Of a DNA stretch of 64,000 nucleotides, positions 34,323 through 42,966 are shown piece after piece. Numbering within the stretch: position 1 is the stretch's first letter; every line of letters starts with the position of its first letter. The notes beneath the pieces were generated by a model. It did not search any database and was not told the DNA's origin. It saw only the letters and a program-made list of their open reading frames with translations. The translations under genes were made by a program, and so were the position numbers. Origin of the DNA: DATATV01 sp036268615 (GTDB taxonomy: Bacteria; Actinomycetota; Actinomycetes; Mycobacteriales; Pseudonocardiaceae); assembly GCA_036268615.1 (NCBI GenBank), contig DATATV010000052.1:1-64000 (forward strand). Direction: 5' to 3'.

Positions 34323-35123
34323 TCAAACGCCCGCCGGACCGCCTTTCGTCGAACCGAGTGTGCGCGAAATCTCCAGACTGGTACTCACGACCAGTGGGCC
34401 GACTTCCCGCACTCGCGCCGGCGTCATCCGCGACACCAGGCCGGACACGCTCAGCGCGCCGGCCACGCCGTCGGTGTGGTCGAGCACCGCCGCCGCGACG
34501 CACCGGACCTCCGGCTCGTTCTCCCGGTCGTCGATGGCGTACCCGCGCCGTCGCACCCGGTCCAACTCGGCCCGGAACAGGTCCGGCTCGGTGATCGTGT
34601 GCTTGGTCACCGACGGCATCCCATCGGCGATGATGCCGGCCACCACGTCCTCGCCGAGCCAGGCGAGCATCGCCTTGCCCACCGCGGTCCGGTAGGCCGG
34701 CACCCGGGAACCGACCCGGGAGGCCATCCGCACGTTGTGCTCGTTCTCCAGCTTGTCGATGTAGACCACGTCCGGTGGGTCGAAGACGACCAGGTGGCAC
34801 GTCTCGTCCACGGCGTGCAGCAGTCGGCGCAGCGGTTCGGCCGCGACCGTGCGCAGGTCCAGCGAGGAGAGGTACGCCTGGCCAAGGCGCAGTGCGCCGT
34901 GGCCGAGCCGGAACCAGCCGGTCTCCTGGTCGCGCACGAGCAGGTCGGCCTCGACCAGCGGCGCGGTCAGCCGCAGCACGGTGCTCTTGTTGATCCCCAG
35001 GTCCTCGGCGATCCTGGTCAGCGAGCTGCCCCGGCCGGTGCCGGCCTGCGCGCGAACGTAGTCGAGCACGGCCAGCGCGCGTCGCAGCGACGAGGACTGG
35101 TTGCGACTCGGGGTGTCGGTCAT
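34323..35123 (-). CDS. IclR family transcriptional regulator
   Basis: A 266-residue regulator. N-terminal winged helix: SSLRRALAVLDYV, then LTRIAEDLGINKSTVLRL. C-terminal IclR effector domain with VGKAMLAWLGED, the RRRGYAIDDRENEPEVRCVAA block and ALSVSGLVSRMTP. ATG 35123 (MTDTPSRNQSS). Downstream of, and in the same direction as, the SSS symporter; likely controls the D-amino-acid locus through the dyad at 36693-36713. Confidence 0.92.
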   Translation of the reverse strand: MTDTPSRNQSSSLRRALAVLDYVRAQAGTGRGSSLTRIAEDLGINKSTVLRLTAPLVEADLLVRDQETGWFRLGHGALRLGQAYLSSLDLRTVAAEPLRRLLHAVDETCHLVVFDPPDVVYIDKLENEHNVRMASRVGSRVPAYRTAVGKAMLAWLGEDVVAGIIADGMPSVTKHTITEPDLFRAELDRVRRRGYAIDDRENEPEVRCVAAAVLDHTDGVAGALSVSGLVSRMTPARVREVGPLVVSTSLEISRTLGSTKGGPAGV

Positions 35124-35210
35124 CGGGATTCGCCGTTCTCGCGCGGACATCAGGTGCGGCCCGGCCAACCGTACCCAGCACGCGCTCCCGGGTACGGTCG
35201 GCCGCGCCGG

Positions 35211-36668
35211 TCAGGCCACCGCGGCCGGCCGGTTCTTCCGGCCGATTCCGTTGGCGCGCAGGAACTCCTCGTGCTTCTCCCGCTCCGGCTTGTCCAGCAG
35301 CGACCCGCCGACGGTGATCACGATGGCGAGCACCAGGCCGACGAAGATCGGCTGCACACCCAGTAGCGGGTGGCCGGCGACCTGGTCGTAGAAGTACAGC
35401 GCGATGCTCACCGCACCGCCGATGATCATGCTCGCGTTGGCCGCCTTCGTGGTCACCCTCGGCCAGTAGAGCGCGGCCAGCCACGGAATGAGCACACCGC
35501 CGACCACACCGTAGAAGCCGAACAGCAGCAGCGGCAGGATGCTCGGGATCGCCCACAGCAGCAGGAACGACAGCACGATCAGGCCCACCACCGACAGCCG
35601 GGCCACCAGCGCCTGCCGCTGCTCGGTGGCCTGCGGCCGGATCAGCCGGACGTAGACGTCCTGGGTCAGGTTGGACGCCGCGGACAGTGCGGTGCCGCCG
35701 GCCGAGCTCATCAGCGCGGAGGTGATCGCGGCATACAGCAGCACGCCCACCGGGGTGGGGAACTCGTTGATCATCAACTGCGGGAACACCGACGCGGCCG
35801 AGATGTGCGGGAACAGGTAGCGTCCGGCGATGCCCAGCAGCGGCACGAAGATGTACACCGGGATCATCAGCGCGGCCGCACTGAGCACGCCGACCTGGCC
35901 GGCGCGGGCGCTCTTCGCGCCGAGCAGCCGTTGGAAGTAGGTCTGCAGGGCCAGCGCGGTCGGTGCGATCAGCAGCGTGCCGGCCAGCGCGTCGCTGGGC
36001 GCGATGTGCCACACGTCGCCGAATCCGGCGGGCAGTCCCGGGGTGGCGAACATCTTGTGCAGGCCGCCGGCCCGGCTGATGGTCAGCGGCACCAGTACCG
36101 CCAGGCCGACGATGAAGATCACCCAGTGCAGCAGGTCGCCCCAGCTGGTGCCGAGCATCCCTCCCAGCAGCACCCAGACCAGGATGATCACCGCCGAGAT
36201 CGCGGCCGACAGCAGCACCGGCCAGCCGGTGACCAGGGTGATCAGCGAGCCCATCGCGAGCAGCTGGGCGCCGATCCCGCTGATGCTCTGGGTGATGTAG
36301 TAGATGGTCGCGGTCACCCCGGAGGTGAGCGAGTAGCGGTCCTCCAGGATCTGCGGATGGGTGACCTGCTTCATCGTGGACAACGGGCGGGCCAGCAGTA
36401 GCGCCATCACCACCATGCCCAGCACGATCGGGCCGAGGCTCCAGAACGACTTGTAACCGCCGGAGTAGGCCGACGCGGCCAGCCCGATGGTGGAGCCGCC
36501 GCCGACGGTCTGCGAGACGAGACCGGCGCAGATCAGGTACCAGGGCAGGGACTTCCCGGCGAGGAAGAAGCCGCGCGAGTCATTGCGGACCCGCTTACCG
36601 GCGACCAGGCTGATGATGACGACGATCACGGCGTACACGGCGATGCCGATCAGAAACGCGGGCCGCAT
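35211..36668 (-). CDS. Sodium:solute symporter (SSS family)
   Basis: A 485-residue membrane transporter with about 13 helices. Family signs: GFFLAGKSLPWYLICAGLVS, GGGSTIGLAASAYSGG and YYITQSISGIGAQLLAMGSL in the first half, TSALMSSAGGTALSAASNLT in the second (Na-site region). ATG 36668 follows GAGGAG. It diverges from an N-acyl-D-amino-acid deacylase and is followed by an IclR regulator, so its cargo is probably an amino acid or N-acyl amino acid; inference only. Confidence 0.9.
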   Translation of the reverse strand: MRPAFLIGIAVYAVIVVIISLVAGKRVRNDSRGFFLAGKSLPWYLICAGLVSQTVGGGSTIGLAASAYSGGYKSFWSLGPIVLGMVVMALLLARPLSTMKQVTHPQILEDRYSLTSGVTATIYYITQSISGIGAQLLAMGSLITLVTGWPVLLSAAISAVIILVWVLLGGMLGTSWGDLLHWVIFIVGLAVLVPLTISRAGGLHKMFATPGLPAGFGDVWHIAPSDALAGTLLIAPTALALQTYFQRLLGAKSARAGQVGVLSAAALMIPVYIFVPLLGIAGRYLFPHISAASVFPQLMINEFPTPVGVLLYAAITSALMSSAGGTALSAASNLTQDVYVRLIRPQATEQRQALVARLSVVGLIVLSFLLLWAIPSILPLLLFGFYGVVGGVLIPWLAALYWPRVTTKAANASMIIGGAVSIALYFYDQVAGHPLLGVQPIFVGLVLAIVITVGGSLLDKPEREKHEEFLRANGIGRKNRPAAVA

Positions 36669-36692
36669 GGGCGCTCCTCGTATTGTTGTGCA

Positions 36693-36713
36693 ATGCAAAA
36701 TCTAATGTTGCAT
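36693..36713. promoter_or_regulatory. ATGCAA-N9-TTGCAT operator in AT-rich divergent promoter
   Basis: Perfect 6-base dyad within an unusually AT-rich stretch (about 36681-36730) between the symporter and the deacylase. The flanks TTGTGCA and TTTCGTAA extend partial symmetry. Best candidate site for the neighbouring IclR regulator. Confidence 0.6.
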
Positions 36714-36817
36714 TTCGTAAAAGGTAGTGGCAGGGTGACCCGAGGACAAGAGCCGGTTTTCGACCGTCCATAGTGGAACAACGCGGCAGCTTGCCGCTGC
36801 GGAAAGCGGGGACGCTG

Positions 36818-38386
36818 GTGTTCGACGTGTTGCTGCACGGCGGTTGGCTGGCCGACGGCACCGGTGGCCCGGTGTATCGCGCGGACCTCGCCATCACCGG
36901 AAACCGGATCACCGCGGTCGGCCGGTTGGCCGGTCGGCCCGCGGGCACCGAGATCGACGTCGGTGGTCGTTATCTGCTGCCCGGGTTCGTCGACACCCAC
37001 GTGCACGCGGACGCCCTCGCCGCCGACCCGGACGTGCAGCTGGCCGCGTTGCGGCAGGGCGTGACGACGCTGCTGCTCGGTCAGGACGGGCTGTCGTTCG
37101 CGCCCGCGTCCGCGGCCACGATCCGGTTCGTCAGCCGGTACTTCGGTCCGGTCAACGGTCCGGCGCCGGCCGAGTTCGCCGACGGGGTGACCGTCGCCGA
37201 ACTGCTCGCGCACTACGACCGGGCCACCGCGCTGAACGTCGGCTACCTCGCCCCGGCCGGCACGATCCGGGCCGAGGTGCTCGGCTTCGCCGGCGGCCCG
37301 GCCGACGCCGACCAACTCGCCGCGATGCGCCGACTTGTCGAAACCGCGCTCGACGACGGTGCCCTTGGCCTGTCCACCGGGCTGGAGTACGTGCCCGGCT
37401 CGTTCGCCGACGCCGCCGAACTCGCCGCGCTGTGCGCGCCGGTGGCCGCGGCCGGCGGGGTCTATGTCACGCACATGCGCGGTTACGAGGCACAGGCCTG
37501 GCAGGGGCTGGCCGAGGTGGTCGACATCGCCGGTCGCTCCGGGGTGGCCGCGCACGTGTCCCACCTGCACGGACCGACGAACATGCTGCACAGCCTGCTG
37601 GCCGACGCCCGCGAACAGGGCCACGACCTCACCTTCGACGCCTACCCCTACCTGCGCGGCAGCAGCATCCTGGCGATGGTCGCGCTGCCGCCGGACGTGC
37701 AGCGGGCCGGCCCGGACGACACCCTGGCCCGGCTCGCCGACCCGGCCGAACGGGCCCGGCTGCGGGCCGACTGGTTCCCGGCCATCGAGGACGTGCTGGA
37801 CCGGATCACCCTGGCGCACGTCGACTCGCCGGACTGGACCTGGACCGAGGGACAGAGCCTGCGCGCGGCCGCGGCCACCGCCGGGATGCCGGCCGGTGAG
37901 CTGGTCTGCGAGCTGATCAGCGCCAGCCGGCTGGGTGCGGGTTGCGTGTTCGCCCAACCGCCCACCAACACCGACACCGATCTGCGCACGCTGCTGCGGC
38001 ACGAGTCGCATCTCGGCGGTTCGGACGGCATCCTGCTCGGCGGCCACCCGCATCCCCGTGGCTGGGGTACCTTCGCCCGGTTCCTCGCCCGGCACACCCG
38101 CGAACTCGGCGACTGGACGTGGGGGCAGGCCGCGCTGCACCTGGCCGGTCATCCGGCCCGCCGGTTCGGTCTCGCCGGGCGGGGCGAGTTGCGCGCCGGC
38201 AAGGTCGCCGACGTCGTGGTCGTCGACCCGGCCACGGTCCTCGACCGGGCTTCCTACCAGCAGCCCCGGCAACTCGCGGATGGCATCGATCACGTGCTCG
38301 TCGGTGGCGAGTTCGCCTTGCGGGACGGCAGACTCACCGGTGCCACCCCTGGACGAGCCCTCCGCCGGCACGAGGAGCCAGCATGA
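36818..38386 (+). CDS. N-acyl-D-amino-acid deacylase (D-aminoacylase family amidohydrolase)
   Basis: A 522-residue zinc amidohydrolase that splits N-acyl-D-amino acids into acid plus D-amino acid. Motifs: DVLLHGGWLADGTGGP start, metal site DTHVHAD, GLSTGLEYVPG, VTHMRGYE, HVSHLHGP, FDAYPYLRGSS, GGHPHPRGWG and C-terminal KVADVVVVDP. GTG 36818 has GGGGA six bases upstream; the frame is open to 36773 without a ribosome site. Stop overlaps the deaminase ATG (ATGA). Cytosolic, fed by the divergent symporter. Confidence 0.9.
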   Translation: MFDVLLHGGWLADGTGGPVYRADLAITGNRITAVGRLAGRPAGTEIDVGGRYLLPGFVDTHVHADALAADPDVQLAALRQGVTTLLLGQDGLSFAPASAATIRFVSRYFGPVNGPAPAEFADGVTVAELLAHYDRATALNVGYLAPAGTIRAEVLGFAGGPADADQLAAMRRLVETALDDGALGLSTGLEYVPGSFADAAELAALCAPVAAAGGVYVTHMRGYEAQAWQGLAEVVDIAGRSGVAAHVSHLHGPTNMLHSLLADAREQGHDLTFDAYPYLRGSSILAMVALPPDVQRAGPDDTLARLADPAERARLRADWFPAIEDVLDRITLAHVDSPDWTWTEGQSLRAAAATAGMPAGELVCELISASRLGAGCVFAQPPTNTDTDLRTLLRHESHLGGSDGILLGGHPHPRGWGTFARFLARHTRELGDWTWGQAALHLAGHPARRFGLAGRGELRAGKVADVVVVDPATVLDRASYQQPRQLADGIDHVLVGGEFALRDGRLTGATPGRALRRHEEPA

Positions 38387-39693
38387 CCGAGACGCCCCTG
38401 CCCACCCCGATGGTCGACGCGCTGGCCGCGCTGCGCGCACGGCCGATCCCGCCGACCGAGAAGGGCTTCGGCGCCTGGCCGGCCGGGGAACCGGCGAGCG
38501 CGGCCGGCCTGGCCGACACCAGGCCGGCGCTGCGGGAGGCCGGCTTCAGCTATCCGCTGATGACCCTGCACGAGCCGGCCCTGCGGCACAACGTGACCGG
38601 CATGGCCGACTACTGCGCGGCGGCCGGCGTGCTGCTCGCTCCACACGGCAAGACGACGATGGCCCCGCAGTTGGCCGCCGCCCAGCTGGGCGCGGGCGCG
38701 TGGGCGATCACCGTGGCCACCCTCGGCCAGCTGCGCGCCTATCGCGAGTTCGGGGTGCCGCGCCTGCTGCTGGCCAACGAACTCGTCGACGAGGCCGGAA
38801 TCGGTTGGCTGGCCGGCGAACTCGCCGCCGACCCGGACTTCGAGGCCTACTGCTACGTGGACAGCCTGGCCGGCGTGGCTGTCCTGGACGCGGCGCTGTC
38901 CCGCCGGCCGGCCGGTCGGAAGTTGCCGGTGCTGGTCGAGTACGGCCACGCGAACGGCCGAACCGGTGCCCGGACGATCGCCGAGGCGGTCGCGGTGGCC
39001 GAGGCGGCGGCCACGACCAGCACACTCCGGCTGGCCGGCGTGGCCGGCTACGAGGGCGGCCTCGGTCACGACGCGAGCCCCGCGTCGCTCACCGCGGTGA
39101 CCGAGTACTGCCGAGCCCTGCACGGCCTGTTCAACACGTTGCAGGACAAGGGAATCCTTGCCGAGCAGGCTATTCTCAGCGCGGGCGGCAGCCTCTACTT
39201 CGACATCGTGGTGCGTGAGCTGACCGCGCCCTGCCCGACCGGCGCGCGGCCGAGGGTCGTGCTGCGCAGCGGCGCCTACGTCACCCACGACCATGGGGTC
39301 TACCACCGGGTTTCACCGGCCGAGCGGCACCTGGCCGGCCCACTGTCACTGCGACCGGCGCTGGAACTGTGGGCCCAGGTCGTGTCCCGGCCCGAGCCGG
39401 AGTTGGTCCTGCTCACCGCCGGCCGTCGGGACGTGTCCTTCGACGAGGGCCTGCCGGTCGTACTCCGTGCGTGCCGGCGATCCGGTGAGACCACCGATGT
39501 CGACGGCTGGCAGATCACCGCACTCAACGACCAACACGCCTACCTCCGGCTGCCCGCCGACGCCGAACTGGCCGTCGGCGACCTGATCGGCCTGGGGATC
39601 TCGCATCCGTGCACGGCGTTCGACAAGTGGCGGCTGATCCCGGTGGTCGACGCCGAGGACCGGGTCGTCGACGTGGTGCACACGTTCTTCTGA
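38383..39693 (+). CDS. D-amino acid deaminase/aldolase (D-threonine aldolase/DSD1-like, PLP)
   Basis: A 436-residue fold-type III PLP enzyme with an alanine-racemase-like barrel. PLP lysine in PHGKTTMAP; GVAGYEGG phosphate/cofactor region; C-terminal domain ends with the zinc site HPCTAFDKW, where His/Cys bind Zn as in D-serine dehydratases. It would turn a D-amino acid released by the preceding deacylase into a 2-oxo acid and ammonia. Coupled to the deacylase by ATGA overlap. D-serine, D-threonine or a broader substrate cannot be resolved by eye. Confidence 0.87.
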   Translation: MTETPLPTPMVDALAALRARPIPPTEKGFGAWPAGEPASAAGLADTRPALREAGFSYPLMTLHEPALRHNVTGMADYCAAAGVLLAPHGKTTMAPQLAAAQLGAGAWAITVATLGQLRAYREFGVPRLLLANELVDEAGIGWLAGELAADPDFEAYCYVDSLAGVAVLDAALSRRPAGRKLPVLVEYGHANGRTGARTIAEAVAVAEAAATTSTLRLAGVAGYEGGLGHDASPASLTAVTEYCRALHGLFNTLQDKGILAEQAILSAGGSLYFDIVVRELTAPCPTGARPRVVLRSGAYVTHDHGVYHRVSPAERHLAGPLSLRPALELWAQVVSRPEPELVLLTAGRRDVSFDEGLPVVLRACRRSGETTDVDGWQITALNDQHAYLRLPADAELAVGDLIGLGISHPCTAFDKWRLIPVVDAEDRVVDVVHTFF

Positions 39694-39697
39694 CCGG

Positions 39698-40897
39698 TCA
39701 GCTCGGGCGCGCCGGGGCGGCGTAGTCGGTCAGCGGTGGGCCGGCGGGGGAGTGTCGCCGGACCAGTGACGTGACGGTGGCCAGTGGGAGCGCGAGCCGG
39801 GTGAGCTGGTTGCGCCGCCAGATCGCGAGCGGGCTGCCCGGGATCATCATGCCCGCGCTCTGCCGCACGCCGGCCTGTCCGGCGGCCACCGCGGGACGCA
39901 GCGCTCGCTCGTAGGCGGCGAACGCGGTGCGGTGCTCGCCACCGGCGGCGTTCAGCTCGCCGGCCAGCAGGTACGCGCCGATCATCGCCAGGCTGCTGCC
40001 CGCGCCGGACAGCAGTGCCGGGCAGTAGGCCGCGTCGCCGACGAGCGCCACCCGGTCCCGGGTCCACTCCGGCAGGTGTACCTGGCTGACCGTGTCGAAG
40101 TAGAAGTCGTCGGTCGCGGCGACCTCGGTCAGCAGTTCCGGCACCTGCCAGCCCTCCCCACGAAACGCGCTGATCAACGTCTCCTTGTCCCGGGTGGGTT
40201 CGCCGTCCGTGCGGTACATGAAGATCGCCACCGGTGGCTGCCCGGCCCGCCACCGGCCCAACCCGGCCAGCCGACCCGGCGAGTTGTACATGGTGAGCCA
40301 GCCGTCCGGTGTGCTCGGCCGGCTGCCCGGCACGGTGGCGACCGCCACGGCCCAACCGAGGTGCCGGACAAAACCCGGCTCCGGACCGAAGGTCAGCCGG
40401 CGCACGGTCGAGTGCAGGCCATCGGCGCCGACCACCAGGTCGAACCGCCGGGTGTTGCCACTCGCGAACCCGACAGTGACGCCGTCCGGGTCCGGAGACA
40501 GGTCCCGGATCGAGTCGCCGAACAGGTACTCGACGTCGTTCCGTGTTGCCGCGTAAAGGGTTTCGGCCAGATCGCCGCGCGGTAGCTCAAGGTCGTGGGT
40601 GGGCACCTTCGCGCGCAGCGCCCGTAGGTCCAGCCGGCTGACCGTGCGGTTCCTGGCGTCCACGAAGGCCAAGCCGTCGGTGTCGGTCACCGCACGGCGC
40701 AGCTCCGGCAACACCCCCATCCGCTCGGCGACCCGCACCGCCTGCCCGCGCACGTCGATCGGGTAGCCACCCGGTCTGGGCCGGGGCGCGCGTTCCACCA
40801 CGGTGGGCCGGAATCCGTAGCCGCGCAGCCAGTAGGCCAGCGTCGGTCCGGCGATGCTGGCGCCACAGATCAGGACGTTCCGGTTGACCAGCTCCAT
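39698..40897 (-). CDS. FAD-dependent monooxygenase (TetX/PHBH-like)
   Basis: A 399-residue single-component flavoprotein hydroxylase. FAD motifs NVLICGASIAGPTLAYWL, ELPRGDLAETL, DLVVGADGLHSTVR and DRVALVGDAAYCPALLSG are all present. Related to TetX-type and aklavinone-hydroxylase-like enzymes that act on aromatic or drug-like substrates. ATG 40897 lies 24 bases from a perfect TetR operator; the divergent TetR gene is therefore its likely repressor. Possible role in detoxifying a ligand of that regulator. Confidence 0.9.
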   Translation of the reverse strand: MELVNRNVLICGASIAGPTLAYWLRGYGFRPTVVERAPRPRPGGYPIDVRGQAVRVAERMGVLPELRRAVTDTDGLAFVDARNRTVSRLDLRALRAKVPTHDLELPRGDLAETLYAATRNDVEYLFGDSIRDLSPDPDGVTVGFASGNTRRFDLVVGADGLHSTVRRLTFGPEPGFVRHLGWAVAVATVPGSRPSTPDGWLTMYNSPGRLAGLGRWRAGQPPVAIFMYRTDGEPTRDKETLISAFRGEGWQVPELLTEVAATDDFYFDTVSQVHLPEWTRDRVALVGDAAYCPALLSGAGSSLAMIGAYLLAGELNAAGGEHRTAFAAYERALRPAVAAGQAGVRQSAGMMIPGSPLAIWRRNQLTRLALPLATVTSLVRRHSPAGPPLTDYAAPARPS

Positions 40898-40920
40898 GAC
40901 CCACTCCTGCCGTCGATATC

Positions 40921-40935
40921 CTGACCATCGGTCAG
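40921..40935. promoter_or_regulatory. TetR operator 1, CTGACC-ATC-GGTCAG
   Basis: Perfect 15-base palindrome just upstream of the monooxygenase start. A second near-identical copy lies 33 bases away (about three helical turns), suiting cooperative binding on one DNA face. Confidence 0.85.
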
Positions 40936-40953
40936 TGACATCACGCTAGCCTC

Positions 40954-40968
40954 CTGTCCATCGGTCAG
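40954..40968. promoter_or_regulatory. TetR operator 2, CTGTCC-ATC-GGTCAG
   Basis: One mismatch to operator 1. It covers the expected -35 zone of a TAGACT -10 element at 40977-40982, which would start transcription at about 40989, the GTG start of the regulator itself; leaderless autoregulation is plausible. Confidence 0.8.
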
Positions 40969-40988
40969 GCAACGGTTAGACTTCGGCG

Positions 40989-41699
40989 GTGACCGACGAG
41001 TCAGCCCTGGACACCAGGGCCCGCATCCTGCGTGCGGCCATGGACCTGTTCGGTGAGCAGGGCTACCAGCGCACGTCGATCCGGGAGATCGGCCAGCGAC
41101 TCGGTCTGACCAAGACCGCGGTGCTCTACCACTTCCCGAGCAAGCCCCAACTGCTCGCCGCGGTCGCCGAGCCGATGCTGGTCGACCTGGAGCGGACGCT
41201 GACCGAGATCGACGAGTCGGACCCGGTGGTCGCGCGGTGGGCCGTGGTCGAGCGAGTGCTGGACGTCTGGTTCGCCCACCGGCAGCTGCTCCGGGCCAGC
41301 CTGCAGGACCTGTCGATCCTGTCCCACCTGCCCGTCTTCCAGCGCTTTCGGGATGCGCTGCTGACCGCGCAGCGGCTGGTCGCCGGGCCGAACCCGGACT
41401 TCGCCGGGCAGGTTCGGGCAATCCAGGTGATCGCGACCCTCAGCGATCCGCTGATGCTGCTGGTGGATGCGCCGCCGGCCGTGCTGCGCCGCGAGATCCT
41501 GGCCGGCGCGGGTCTGCTGCTGGCCGCGTCACCACCGCCACCACCGCCGCACCCCAAGCCACGCGGTCGTCCGACCACCATGCGGCCGGACATGGTGACC
41601 GTCGCCCGCCGGCTGCACGCCGAAGGGGAGACCGCCGACCAGATCTCCGTCGCGTTGGGAGTGTCCCGAGCGACCGTCTACCGACACCTGTCTCACTGA
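40989..41699 (+). CDS. TetR family regulator with extra C-terminal recombinase-type HTH
   Basis: A 236-residue protein. Residues 1-60 are a standard TetR HTH (ARILRAAMDLFGEQGYQRTS, IGQRLGLTKTAVLYHF). The middle is a TetR effector domain to about residue 180. A proline linker (SPPPPPPHPKPRGRP) then leads to a second DNA-binding unit of about 45 residues, VARRLHAEGETADQISVALG followed by VSRATVYRHLSH, which is the HTH seen at the C-terminus of Hin/resolvase recombinases. GTG start 40989 is set by two operators immediately upstream. The double HTH is uncommon for TetR proteins. Confidence 0.88.
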   Translation: MTDESALDTRARILRAAMDLFGEQGYQRTSIREIGQRLGLTKTAVLYHFPSKPQLLAAVAEPMLVDLERTLTEIDESDPVVARWAVVERVLDVWFAHRQLLRASLQDLSILSHLPVFQRFRDALLTAQRLVAGPNPDFAGQVRAIQVIATLSDPLMLLVDAPPAVLRREILAGAGLLLAASPPPPPPHPKPRGRPTTMRPDMVTVARRLHAEGETADQISVALGVSRATVYRHLSH

Positions 41700-41733
41700 T
41701 TATGAGACAGCTTGTGAGACTTAATTATGAGAC
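41688..41733. repeat. TGAGAC repeat cluster with CTGTCTCA/TGAGACAG hairpin
   Basis: Perfect 8-base inverted repeat 41688-41695 / 41703-41710 (7-base loop) overlapping the TetR stop, followed by two more TGAGAC copies at 41715-41720 and 41728-41733, spaced 12-13 bases. Lies between convergent genes, so terminator function is likely for the hairpin; the extra direct copies are unexplained. Confidence 0.6.
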
Positions 41734-41742
41734 TGGCGAGTG

Positions 41743-42840
41743 TCAGCTGGCCGCGTCCACGTCGTCCACCTCGACAAAGCCGATGGTCACCGGCGCCCGA
41801 CGGGCCTGCCGGCGCTGGTCGGTCGGGATCGCGTCGTCAAGGAACCCGTAGGCCGCGCGCACGTCCCGCTGTCGCGGATCGTCCCGGATGCCTTGCCACC
41901 ACTGGGCGATCTCGGCCCAGCCCGGCGCGGCGAGCGCGCCGCCGAAGTGTGCGACGGACAGCGCCGCGGTCAGGTTGGCGAACCGCAGCCGGTCCACCAG
42001 CGGCCAGCCGGCCAGGGTGGCGACGACAAAGCCGGCGCCGAACACGTCCCCGGCGCCGGTGGCGTCCAGCGCATCCACCGCGAGACCGGGCACCGCCGCC
42101 GTCTCACCGGTGTTGTTGTCCACCGCGAGCGCACCCTCCCGACCGCGGGTGATCACCGCGACCGGCAGCAGGTCGGCGAGCTTGGCCAGCGCGGCCGGCG
42201 CGGACTCCGTCCTGGTGTAGTGCGTCGCCTCGGTCTCGTTGGGCAGAAACGCGTGGCAGCAGGCGAGTTGGTCGAGCACTTCGGGCGGCCACACCTCGGA
42301 CGGGTCCCAGCCGACGTCGGCGAACACCAGGCTGCCCGCCGCGTTCGCGCGGGACAGCCACGCCTGCGGCTCGGCGCCGATGTGCACAAACGCCGCCCGA
42401 CTGCTCGGCGGCTGCCCGATCAGCTCGTCGGTGGCCACCGGCGGCGCGTGCCCGTGCGTGATCAGCGCGCGATCATGTTGGTAGGCAAGGGAAACCGTCA
42501 CCGGTGAGTGCCACCCGGGAAAGAACCGGGACCGGGACAGGTCGACCCCCTCCTGCTCGGCGAGCACCTGCCAGCAGTACTCGCCGTAGACGTCGGGCCC
42601 GAACGCGGCGGCGAGCGCCGTGCGCATCCCCAGCCGACGCAGCGGAATGGCGAGATTGGCAATCCCGCCGGGGCCCGACCCCATTCCGCCGGTCCAGATC
42701 TCGGTTCCGGGGGTCGGCGGCTGGCGCAGACCGGTGAAGACGATGTCGAAGAAGAGCAGGCCCGAGACGAAGACGTCGACCTCTGGTTCGGCGCTCGCGA
42801 CCGGGGTCGCGATGTCGTCCGTTGGCGGAGAGTTCGTCAT
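41743..42840 (-). CDS. PfkB family carbohydrate kinase
   Basis: A 365-residue ribokinase-like sugar kinase. Signatures: N-terminal GGMGSGPGGIANLAIPLRRLG and C-terminal DALDATGAGDVFGAGFVVATL with the catalytic Asp. ATG 42840 (MTNSPPTDD) behind GAGAATGAG; the frame is open to 42882. It diverges from a DeoR regulator coupled to a GH4 glycosidase, so it probably phosphorylates the sugar or amino-sugar that pathway handles. Exact sugar unknown. Confidence 0.88.
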   Translation of the reverse strand: MTNSPPTDDIATPVASAEPEVDVFVSGLLFFDIVFTGLRQPPTPGTEIWTGGMGSGPGGIANLAIPLRRLGMRTALAAAFGPDVYGEYCWQVLAEQEGVDLSRSRFFPGWHSPVTVSLAYQHDRALITHGHAPPVATDELIGQPPSSRAAFVHIGAEPQAWLSRANAAGSLVFADVGWDPSEVWPPEVLDQLACCHAFLPNETEATHYTRTESAPAALAKLADLLPVAVITRGREGALAVDNNTGETAAVPGLAVDALDATGAGDVFGAGFVVATLAGWPLVDRLRFANLTAALSVAHFGGALAAPGWAEIAQWWQGIRDDPRQRDVRAAYGFLDDAIPTDQRRQARRAPVTIGFVEVDDVDAAS

Positions 42841-42908
42841 CCGCTCATTCTCCCGTTCTGCGCAGGTCCCGCACTTGCGCAAGAGCGTGCGCCCTGTGAC
42901 TCACTTTG

Positions 42909-42921
42909 GCAACACTGTTGC
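42909..42921. promoter_or_regulatory. GCAACA-C-TGTTGC palindrome
   Basis: Perfect 13-base dyad in the divergent PfkB/DeoR gap. Just beyond it are direct repeats TTTGAT at 42936-42941 and 42946-42951 (10-base period), a pattern common for DeoR-family sites. Confidence 0.6.
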
Positions 42922-42966
42922 GTTCACTGCATGGCTTTGATCGAGTTTGATTGATAACGTGCGACG

